Source: Sva-07 sp963752815 (lineage in GTDB: Bacteria > Actinomycetota > Acidimicrobiia > Acidimicrobiales > Ilumatobacteraceae). From it: DNA of 64,000 bases. The translations under genes were made by a program, and so were the position numbers. The stretch covers positions 41,082-105,081 of the forward strand of contig CAVVZI010000001.1 of NCBI GenBank assembly GCA_963752815.1, written 5' to 3'. The notes beneath the pieces are model-generated. The model saw only the letters and a program-made list of their open reading frames with translations, did no database searches and was not told the origin of the DNA. Below, one piece after another: positions 12,189 through 18,757 of this stretch (its first letter is position 1; every line of letters begins with the position of its first letter).

Positions 12189-13018
12189 GCGCGACCGGTT
12201 TTCCGTCGACGACCAGGCTGCTGTGGACCCAGACCGTCTACCAGCTCCGATCGTTCCGCCGGATCCCGATCGCGGTGTTCTTCACGCTCGGGTTGCCGCT
12301 GATCATGCTCGTGTTGTTCAACGCCCTGTTCGGATCGCACCCCGTCGACACGCCCACCGGATCGTGGTCGACGGCGCAGTTCTACACCGGTGGACTGGCC
12401 GCTTTCACTGCGGTGTCGGCGACGTTCACCAACCTCGCCAACATGGTCCCGCTCCGGCGTGACGAAGGGGTGTTGAAGCGATGGCGCGGCACGCCGCTGC
12501 CCACGTGGGTGTACCTGGGCGGGTTCATCTGTTCGGCGGTGGCGATCGCCGTGGCCGGCGCGACCGCGATGCTCACACTCGGTGTGGTCGTCTACGACCT
12601 GGACGTCGAGGCGGCGAAGGTTCCGGCGGCGATGGCGACGTTCCTCATCGGCGTGTCGGCGTTCGCCGCGCTCGGCATGGCGCTCGCCGCCGTGGTGAAA
12701 TCCGCGAGCTCCGCGTCGGCGGCCGCGAATGCGATCATCCTCCCGTTGGCGTTCGTGTCGAGCGTGTTCGTGGAGCTCGACGACGCGCCCCGGTGGCTCG
12801 AGGTCGTCGGCGACGTGTTCCCGCTCAAGCCGTTCGTGGAGTCCTTCCAGGCGTGCTTCAATCCGACGATCTCCGCGCCGGCGTTCGAGTGGGCGAAGAT
12901 GGGGTACGTGGCGCTGTGGGGGCTCGCCGGGTTGCTGGTGGCGCTCAAGCGGTTCCGTTGGGAGCCGAGTGGTTCGGCGCCACGCGGTCGTCGGGCGCGG
13001 CGCGTCGCCACGAGCTGA
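12185..13018 (+). CDS. ABC-2 type transporter permease
   Basis: About 277 residues with six predicted membrane segments, e.g. IPIAVFFTLGLPLIMLVLFN, AVAIAVAGATAMLTLGVVVY and ANAIILPLAFVSSVFV, the ABC-2 permease pattern. GTG 12185 overlaps the TGA of the ATPase gene, implying translational coupling. It carries the conserved cytoplasmic segment LRRDEGVLKRWRGTPLP before the second helix. The C-terminus is arginine-rich (RGRRARRVATS). It converges on purU with an 11-base gap. Confidence 0.88.
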   Translation: MSATGFPSTTRLLWTQTVYQLRSFRRIPIAVFFTLGLPLIMLVLFNALFGSHPVDTPTGSWSTAQFYTGGLAAFTAVSATFTNLANMVPLRRDEGVLKRWRGTPLPTWVYLGGFICSAVAIAVAGATAMLTLGVVVYDLDVEAAKVPAAMATFLIGVSAFAALGMALAAVVKSASSASAAANAIILPLAFVSSVFVELDDAPRWLEVVGDVFPLKPFVESFQACFNPTISAPAFEWAKMGYVALWGLAGLLVALKRFRWEPSGSAPRGRRARRVATS

Positions 13019-13029
13019 GGCTCGGCGCG

Positions 13030-13890
13030 TCAGGAGAACACGACGGTCTTGCGACCGTGCACGAGCACGCGGTGCTCGACGTGGGCGCGCACGGCGCGTG
13101 CCAACACGATCGTCTCGAGGTCGCGCCCCTTCGCGGTGAGCCGCTTCACGTCGTCGCGGTGGGTGACGTGGGCGGTGTCCTGTTCGATGATCGGTCCGTC
13201 GTCGAGTTCGGCGGTCGCATAGTGCGCCGTGGCGCCGATGAGCTTGACGCCGCGGTCGTGGGCCTGCCGATACGGGCTCGCCCCGACGAACGCCGGCAGG
13301 AACGAGTGATGGATGTTGATGATCCGCATCGGGAACCGGTCGATCACCGCACTGCCGAGAATCTGCATGTACCGGGCGAGCACGACCAGGTCGACCTGCG
13401 CGGTGTCGAGCACGCGTCGCATCTCGTCCTCCTGGGACTGCTTGCTCCCGGGCTCGACGGGGAGGTGCACGAATTCGACGCCGAGGTGCCGGCAGAAGTC
13501 GGCGTGATCGTCGTGATTCGAGATCACGAGCCGGACGTCGATCGGGAGCTCGCCGCTGCGCCAGCGCGTCAGGAGGTCGTAGAGGCAATGCGGTTGACGC
13601 GAGGCCAGGATCGCAGTCGGCGTCGCGATGTCGGTGGATCGCAAGTCCACGCCCATGTCGAACCGGCGCGCCACCTCGTCGAACTGTTGGAGGAACCGCT
13701 CCGGCGTGGGGCCATCCACGGGCAGATCGAATTCCACCCGTTGGAAGAACACCGCCTCGCCGGAATCACCGATGCGGTCGACGTGCTGTTCGGCGTGCAC
13801 GATGTTGCCGCGCGCCGCGGCGATGAACCCGGCCGTGGCCGCGACGATGCCCGGTTGGTCGGGGCACGAGAGCAGCAGGACCGATGACAT
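13030..13890 (-). CDS. purU: Formyltetrahydrofolate deformylase
   Basis: Hydrolyses 10-formyl-tetrahydrofolate to formate and tetrahydrofolate, balancing one-carbon pools. 286 residues: N-terminal ACT domain (SCPDQPGIVAATAGFIA, residues about 5-85) and a C-terminal formyltransferase fold with HHSFLPAFVGASPYRQAHDR and GATAHYATAELDDGPIIEQD, containing the catalytic Asn/His/Asp set (NIHHS, H of GATAH, D of ELDDG). Downstream of the RNA methyltransferase by 10 bases on the same strand, so probably cotranscribed. Confidence 0.94.
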   Translation of the reverse strand: MSSVLLLSCPDQPGIVAATAGFIAAARGNIVHAEQHVDRIGDSGEAVFFQRVEFDLPVDGPTPERFLQQFDEVARRFDMGVDLRSTDIATPTAILASRQPHCLYDLLTRWRSGELPIDVRLVISNHDDHADFCRHLGVEFVHLPVEPGSKQSQEDEMRRVLDTAQVDLVVLARYMQILGSAVIDRFPMRIINIHHSFLPAFVGASPYRQAHDRGVKLIGATAHYATAELDDGPIIEQDTAHVTHRDDVKRLTAKGRDLETIVLARAVRAHVEHRVLVHGRKTVVFS

Positions 13891-13900
13891 GGCGCTCGTT

Positions 13901-14701
13901 CTATCGGCGCAGGGCGAAGCACGCGACGGCGGTCGCCGCGGCGGCGTTCAGCGAGTCGACGCCCGGGGCCATCGGGATCCGGACGGGGGTGGCCAGCGCC
14001 ATGAGTTCGTCGCTCAGCCCGGCGCGCTCGGATCCGATCAGGATGGCCGCCCGATCCGGACGCCCGAGGTCGTCGATCGAGACCGCGTCGGCGTCGGGCG
14101 TCATCGCGAAGATCTCGAAACCGTCGAGAGCGCGCAGTTCGGCGGCGAGGTGACGGGTCCGGGCGTGGGGGAGCGCGAACGCGGTCCCCATCGCCACCCG
14201 CAGCGACCGTCGGGCGAGCGGGTCGGCGCTGGTGTGATCGAGGATCAAGCCGTCCCAACCGAACGCTGCCGCATTGCGGATGACCGAGCCCACGTTGGCC
14301 GGATTGTCCACGGCTTCGAGCACGACGAGGCGATCGGCCGTGTCGGCCAGCTGGGCGACCGTCGGACGGGCCGGCCGTTCGAAGAGCGCGACGATGCGGT
14401 GCGGATACCCGAGCCCGGTGACGACCCGGCGCACCTCCATCCCGCCGGCGTACACGGGGCAGCCGAGTTCGCCGGCGAGCGGCGGAACGTCGTCGATGTC
14501 GACGAGCACGGCGACCGGCACGCACCCGGCCGCTGCGGCCCGCTCGACCACGAGGTCGCCTTCGGCGAAGAACAGCCCGGCGCCGGCGTCGTCGCGCTTC
14601 TCGGCGCGGCTCGCCAGCCCGCGCTCGTTCAGTCGGAACTGCCGGAACAGAGGATCCTCCGGGTCGTCGATCGGAATGATCTCGAACGCGCCGTCGGTCA
14701 C
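13901..14701 (-). CDS. TrmH/SpoU family RNA 2'-O-methyltransferase
   Basis: SAM-dependent methyltransferase of the SPOUT class acting on rRNA or tRNA ribose. About 266 residues: an N-terminal substrate-binding part (FRLNERGLASRAEKRDDA, LFFAEGDLVVERA) and the C-terminal knotted domain with EAVDNPANVGSVIRNAAAFG, ILIGSERAGLSDELM and VRIPMAPGVDSLNAAAATAV. The GTG at 14701 gives VTDGAFEIIPIDDPEDP; the frame stays open to 14749, but that part reads through an intergenic palindrome and is not family-like. The exact target nucleotide cannot be read from the sequence. Confidence 0.85.
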   Translation of the reverse strand: MTDGAFEIIPIDDPEDPLFRQFRLNERGLASRAEKRDDAGAGLFFAEGDLVVERAAAAGCVPVAVLVDIDDVPPLAGELGCPVYAGGMEVRRVVTGLGYPHRIVALFERPARPTVAQLADTADRLVVLEAVDNPANVGSVIRNAAAFGWDGLILDHTSADPLARRSLRVAMGTAFALPHARTRHLAAELRALDGFEIFAMTPDADAVSIDDLGRPDRAAILIGSERAGLSDELMALATPVRIPMAPGVDSLNAAAATAVACFALRR

Positions 14702-14752
14702 GTTTGCGTCGGGATTTCGGAGGGACGGTGCACGGAAATTTTGACGCAAACG
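14701..14752. repeat. Dispersed palindrome family 2, copy 1
   Basis: CGTTTGCGTC (14701-14710) and GACGCAAACG (14743-14752) form a perfect 10-base outer stem, with an inner GGGATTTC / GAAATTTT pairing. The same outer and inner motifs recur at 30297-30362. It lies after menB and directly before the methyltransferase GTG. Confidence 0.8.
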
Positions 14753-14805
14753 GGGAATGAGGGCATCGGGGGTGGGCTCAGGCTCTCAGGTCTCAGGTCT
14801 CGGTG

Positions 14806-15702
14806 TCAGTAGTGGTAGGGGAACGGCGACCAGTCGGCGTCGCGCTTTTCGAGGAAGCTGTCGCGGCCCTCCTGGGCCTCGTCGCTGGCGTAGGCGAGCC
14901 GGGTCGCCTCGCCGGCGAACACCTGCTGGCCGACGAGCCCGTCGTCGATCAGGTTGAACGAGAACTTCAGCATCCGCTGCGCGGTCGGGCTCTTGGCGCA
15001 GATCTCGCGGCCCCATTGCAGCGCGGTCGCCTCCAGTTCGGCGTGGGGCACCGACGCGTTGACCATGCCCATCCGATAGGCGTCATCCGCGGTGTACTCC
15101 CGCCCGAGGAAGAAGATCTCGCGGGCGAACTTCTGGCCGACCTGGCGGGCGAGGTACGCCGACCCGTACCCGCCGTCGAAGCTGGCGACGTCGGCGTCGG
15201 TCTGCTTGAAGCGGGCGTGCTCCGTGCTGGCGAGCGTGAGGTCGCACACGACGTGGAGCGAATGCCCGCCGCCGGCGGCCCAACCGGGCACGACGCAGAT
15301 GACGACCTTGGGCATGAAACGGATCAGGCGCTGCACCTCGAGGATGTGCAGACGGCCCGCACGGCCCGGTTCGATCGAGGCGGCGTCGGTGCCCTCGGCG
15401 TACTTGTAGCCGTCCTTGCCACGGATGCGCTGATCGCCGCCCGAGCAGAACGCCCACCCGCCGTCCTTCGGCGAGGGGCCGTTGCCGGTGAGCAGCACGC
15501 ACCCGACATCGGTCGACATCCGGGCGTGATCGAGCGCGGTGTACAGCTCGTCGACCGTGTGCGGACGGAACGCGTTGCGGATCTCGGGCCGGTCGAACGC
15601 GATCCGGACGACTCCCGCGTCGACCGCCCGGTGATACGTGATGTCGGTGAAGTCGAACCCGTCGACCAGGGTCCACGCAGCGGGGTCGAAGATCTCGGAC
15701 AC
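14806..15702 (-). CDS. menB: 1,4-dihydroxy-2-naphthoyl-CoA synthase
   Basis: Crotonase-fold enzyme that closes the second ring of the menaquinone head group from o-succinylbenzoyl-CoA. About 298 residues with MenB-specific segments: RPEIRNAFRPHTVDELYTAL, LTGNGPSPKDGGWAFCSGGDQ, RGKDGYKY, GWAAGGGHSLHVVCDLTLAS, SFDGGYGSAYLARQVGQKFAREIFF and the C-terminus FLEKRDADWSPFPYHY. GTG 15702 (VSEIFDPAAW) is the first start leading into the domain; no ATG exists in frame near it. It is divergent from the alpha/beta hydrolase. Other men genes are not in the window. Confidence 0.95.
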   Translation of the reverse strand: MSEIFDPAAWTLVDGFDFTDITYHRAVDAGVVRIAFDRPEIRNAFRPHTVDELYTALDHARMSTDVGCVLLTGNGPSPKDGGWAFCSGGDQRIRGKDGYKYAEGTDAASIEPGRAGRLHILEVQRLIRFMPKVVICVVPGWAAGGGHSLHVVCDLTLASTEHARFKQTDADVASFDGGYGSAYLARQVGQKFAREIFFLGREYTADDAYRMGMVNASVPHAELEATALQWGREICAKSPTAQRMLKFSFNLIDDGLVGQQVFAGEATRLAYASDEAQEGRDSFLEKRDADWSPFPYHY

Positions 15703-15777
15703 CGTCCCGTCGGCGAAGCGGTCGGCGTTCCGGGAGGCGCGGGTTCGTTGGGCATCTGCCCATGTTGGCCGATCCGG

Positions 15778-15783
15778 TACGTT
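15778..15783 (+). promoter_or_regulatory. -10 hexamer TACGTT, leaderless start of the hydrolase gene
   Basis: TACGTT is exactly six bases before ATG 15790, the same arrangement as at 8988. No Shine-Dalgarno is present. Confidence 0.5.
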
Positions 15784-15789
15784 GCGCCC

Positions 15790-16575
15790 ATGCCCCACGC
15801 CGACGTCAATGGTCAACGCATCTGGTTCGAGGACTCCGGCGGTGCTGGCCCCGCAGTGATCCTGGCGCACGGATTCCTGATGGACACCGACATGTTCGCC
15901 CACCAGGTCAGCGCGCTGGCACCGAACTATCGGGTGATCACGTGGGACGAGCGGGGATTCGGGCAGACGGAGTTCGACGGTGAGCCGTTCACCTACTGGG
16001 ATTCCGCCGACGACTGCCTCGGGCTGCTCGACCACCTCGGCATCGAACGGGCGGTGGTGGGCGGGATGAGCCAGGGGGGATTCATTTCGCTGCGGGTCGC
16101 GTTGCGCGCTCCGGAGCGGGTGCGCGGGCTGATCCTGCTCGACACGCAGGCCGGCGTCGAGGATCCGGAGGTTGTTGCGGGGTACGACCAGATGCGCGAC
16201 ATGTGGCTGTCGGTCGGACCGGTCGACGAACTCGCCGACAACGTCGCCAACCTCATCATCGGCGATCCCGCGGTGAACCCCTTCTGGGTGGCCAAGTGGC
16301 AGGCGCGTCCCAAAGAACTCTTCGCCCAGCCCTACGCCACGCTGGTGAGCCGCGACGACGTCACGGACCGGCTCGGTGAGATCACCTGCCCCGCCGTCGT
16401 GATCCACGGCACCGAGGACACCTCGATCACGATGGATCGGGCCGAGGCACTGGCGGATGGACTGCCGGGCGCGGGGCCGGTGGTCAAGGTCGGCGGTGCG
16501 CACGCCGCCAACCTCACGAACCCTGGCCCGGTGAACGCGGCGATCGTCGAGTTCCTCGAGTCGATCGGCGACTGA
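15790..16575 (+). CDS. Alpha/beta hydrolase
   Basis: 261 residues with the alpha/beta-hydrolase fold: VILAHGFLMD (oxyanion HG), WDERGFGQTEFDG, nucleophile elbow GGMSQGGFISLRVA with the catalytic serine, acid region VIHGTEDTSI and the C-terminal GGAHAANLTNPGPVNAAIVEFL with the catalytic histidine. It resembles 3-oxoadipate enol-lactonase and MenH-like hydrolases; since it is divergent from menB, a menaquinone role is possible but unproven. ATG 15790 is fixed by the leaderless -10. Confidence 0.85.
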   Translation: MPHADVNGQRIWFEDSGGAGPAVILAHGFLMDTDMFAHQVSALAPNYRVITWDERGFGQTEFDGEPFTYWDSADDCLGLLDHLGIERAVVGGMSQGGFISLRVALRAPERVRGLILLDTQAGVEDPEVVAGYDQMRDMWLSVGPVDELADNVANLIIGDPAVNPFWVAKWQARPKELFAQPYATLVSRDDVTDRLGEITCPAVVIHGTEDTSITMDRAEALADGLPGAGPVVKVGGAHAANLTNPGPVNAAIVEFLESIGD

Positions 16576-16578
16576 CGG

Positions 16579-17328
16579 GTGGCGTTGCAGATCTTCGGTG
16601 TCGTCGGTCTCCCCGAAATCGAGGCGGGCGGCGACATCGCAGCGCTCGTCGTCGAGGCCGCCTCGGTGTCGGGCGCGCCGTTGGAGGACGGCGACGTCGT
16701 CGTGGTGACCTCGAAAATCGTGTCGAAGGCCGAGGGCTGTGCGATCGAGCTCGACGACGTCGAGCCGTCGACGTTCGCCGAGTCGTGGGCGGCGAGGTGG
16801 GACAAGGATCCCCGGGTCGTCGAGGTCGTGCTGCGCGAGTCGCGTCGCATCGTCCGCCAGATCGGGCCGGTGCTGATCACCGAGACCCATCACGGTTTCA
16901 TCTGCGCCAACTCCGGCGTCGACCAGTCGTCGAGTGGCGCACACGGCCGGGTGCTCGTACTCCCGCTCGATCCGGACGCATCGGCTCGCCGCTTGCGGTC
17001 GCGTTTCGCCGAACTCGGCGTCGACGTCGCGGTGGTCGTCAGCGACACGTTCGGCCGGCCATGGCGGGAAGGGCAGACCGACATCGCGATCGGTGTCGCC
17101 GGGATCGCCCCGCTGTACAGCTACATCGGCCAGCACGACCCGCACGGCCATGAGTTCCGCGTGCAGGAGATCTGTGTCGTCGACGAACTCGCCGCGGCAG
17201 CCGAACTGGTGAAGGGCAACACGAGCCGCGTGCCGGTAGCGGTGATTCGCGGCCACGACTGGACCGTCGACGACACGGCGTCGATGGCCCCGGTCCTCCG
17301 CGACGCCGAACGCGACCTCTTCCGCTGA
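16579..17328 (+). CDS. cofE: Coenzyme F420:L-glutamate ligase, single-domain
   Basis: Adds glutamate to F420-0 in the cytosol to make F420. 249 residues with MALQIFGVVGLPEIEAGGDI, DGDVVVVTSKIVSKAEG, ITETHHGFICANSGVDQSS, VVVSDTFGRPWREGQTDIAI and VKGNTSRVPVAVIRG, all typical of CofE. In mycobacteria this domain is fused to a nitroreductase-like domain (FbiB); here the protein ends after the ligase. GTG 16579 follows the hydrolase stop by three bases, so the two are probably cotranscribed. cofD/cofC are not in the window. Confidence 0.93.
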   Translation: MALQIFGVVGLPEIEAGGDIAALVVEAASVSGAPLEDGDVVVVTSKIVSKAEGCAIELDDVEPSTFAESWAARWDKDPRVVEVVLRESRRIVRQIGPVLITETHHGFICANSGVDQSSSGAHGRVLVLPLDPDASARRLRSRFAELGVDVAVVVSDTFGRPWREGQTDIAIGVAGIAPLYSYIGQHDPHGHEFRVQEICVVDELAAAAELVKGNTSRVPVAVIRGHDWTVDDTASMAPVLRDAERDLFR

Positions 17329-17408
17329 ACCTGTCGCGTGGGGTCAGGCACTTCGCGACAGGTCGCGATCGCCACCTGTTACGAAGTGCCTGACCCCGCG
17401 CGACAGGT
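17329..17408. repeat. Large nested palindrome between convergent genes
   Basis: Outer arms ACCTGTCGCG (17329-17338) and CGCGACAGGT (17399-17408), then GGGGTCAGGCACTTCG (17340-17355) and its perfect complement (17382-17397), 26 stem bases in all, with a third GACAGGT / ACCTGT pair inside. It fills the whole gap between cofE and the M20 peptidase and shares a base with the latter's stop. A bidirectional terminator or mobile palindrome. Confidence 0.85.
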
Positions 17409-18757
17409 CAGGTCAGGAGGTCTTTGGCGATGCCGTAGAAGTAGTTGGCCGACAGGCCGAGCGACTCGGTGTCGATCCGCTCGTCGTTGCCGTGGAAGCG
17501 GGTGCCGAACGAGGCGAAGTCCATCGACGGCGAGAACAGTCCGGCGCCGTACGCCACCCGGCCACGCGTCCGGTAGAACCGGGCATCGGTGCCGCCGACG
17601 ATCAACCCCGGAATGAGCCGGGCCCCGGGATAGGCCACCTGCGTGTGCTTGGTCAGCGTGTCCCACAGCGGGTTGCCGTCACCGAACTCGGACCGGGTGG
17701 GGTCGGAGTGTTGCAGGACGCTCACCTCCACGTGGTCGTACAGCTCCCCGAGGGCCTTGCGGAGGTGGGCCTCGACATCCTCGGGGCTCGTGCCGGGCAC
17801 CGTGCGGATGTCGAGGTCGATGTCGACCGCGTCGGGGATCGTGTTGGTCTTCTGCCCGCCGTGCACCACGTTCGGTGAGAACGTCGTGTGGGTGTGCGCG
17901 TGACACGTCCGGGCGACGGCGGTGGGCAGCGCTTCGAGCGTCTCCCAGATGTGGTCGGGCGACCGGAGACCGGCGAGCACGTCAGCGGGCAGATCCATCG
18001 CATCGACCTGCGCGTTCCACAGGTCGTCGATGTGGGCGGCCGGACGGTACGCCGCCAGCCGGCGCACGACCTCGGCCGCCTTCACCAGCGCGTTGTCGCT
18101 CCCGAAGGGCATCGAACCGTGCCCGGGCGTCCCGCCGACACGGAGCCGGCGCCAGGCCAGGCCCTTCTCGCCGACGTTGATCGTGACGGCGCGATCTCCG
18201 TGCGGATCGATCGACGACCAGCCTCCGAGCTCGGTCAGGACGTAGTCGGCGTCGATGACGTCCCAGTGGTGCTCGGCCATCCAGTCGGCACCCCACACGC
18301 CGCCCGCCTCCTCGTCGGCCACGCCGAAGTAGATGAGGTCGCCCTTGGGCTTGAACCCTTCGGTGGCGAGGCGGCGGAAAGCGACGGCCATCGACGAGGT
18401 GAGATTCAGCATGTCGATCGCCCCGCGACCCCACACCTCGCCGTCGATCACCTCACCGGCGAACGGATCGTGCCGCCACCCGTCGGGGTTCACCGGCACG
18501 ACATCGGTGTGCCCCATCAGGCAGAGCGACGGCGCATCCGGGTCGGAACCCTCGATCCGGGCGACCAACGAGTCACGCCCCGGTCGAGGGGTGAAGGTCT
18601 CGACCTCGAGCCCTCCACCTTCGAGGTAGTCGACGAGCAGGTCGGCGTTCCGTGTCTCCTCGCCGGAGTCGGGGGTGCCGTCGTTGACGCATTGGTTGCG
18701 GATCAGCGCTTGCAGCAGTTCCGTGGTCGGGCCAGTGAACTCATCGGGAGACGACAT
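17408..18757 (-). CDS. M20 family metallopeptidase (ArgE/DapE/CPG2 type)
   Basis: Zinc-dependent amidohydrolase or dipeptidase of about 449 residues. Motifs: LCLMGHTDVVPVNPDGWRHDPF (first metal ligand H, catalytic D), GRGAIDMLNLTSSMAVA (bridging D), YFGVADEEAGGVWGADWM (catalytic EE), TELGG, a dimerisation domain, and the final ligand in FHGNDERI. The substrate is unknown; M20 members cleave N-acyl amino acids or dipeptides. The ATG at 18757 (MSSPDEFTGP) is chosen because TACCGT lies six bases upstream, although the frame opens at 18778. Confidence 0.88.
   Translation of the reverse strand: MSSPDEFTGPTTELLQALIRNQCVNDGTPDSGEETRNADLLVDYLEGGGLEVETFTPRPGRDSLVARIEGSDPDAPSLCLMGHTDVVPVNPDGWRHDPFAGEVIDGEVWGRGAIDMLNLTSSMAVAFRRLATEGFKPKGDLIYFGVADEEAGGVWGADWMAEHHWDVIDADYVLTELGGWSSIDPHGDRAVTINVGEKGLAWRRLRVGGTPGHGSMPFGSDNALVKAAEVVRRLAAYRPAAHIDDLWNAQVDAMDLPADVLAGLRSPDHIWETLEALPTAVARTCHAHTHTTFSPNVVHGGQKTNTIPDAVDIDLDIRTVPGTSPEDVEAHLRKALGELYDHVEVSVLQHSDPTRSEFGDGNPLWDTLTKHTQVAYPGARLIPGLIVGGTDARFYRTRGRVAYGAGLFSPSMDFASFGTRFHGNDERIDTESLGLSANYFYGIAKDLLT

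Noticed and set aside
14702..14749. N-terminal extension of the RNA methyltransferase (MRQNFRAPSLRNP)
   Set aside because: It is translated from the palindromic repeat, which also occurs elsewhere; the family start fits GTG 14701.
15703..17256. Upstream extension of the menB frame across the hydrolase and cofE genes
   Set aside because: Only 14806-15702 carries MenB motifs; the rest is antisense to two clear genes.
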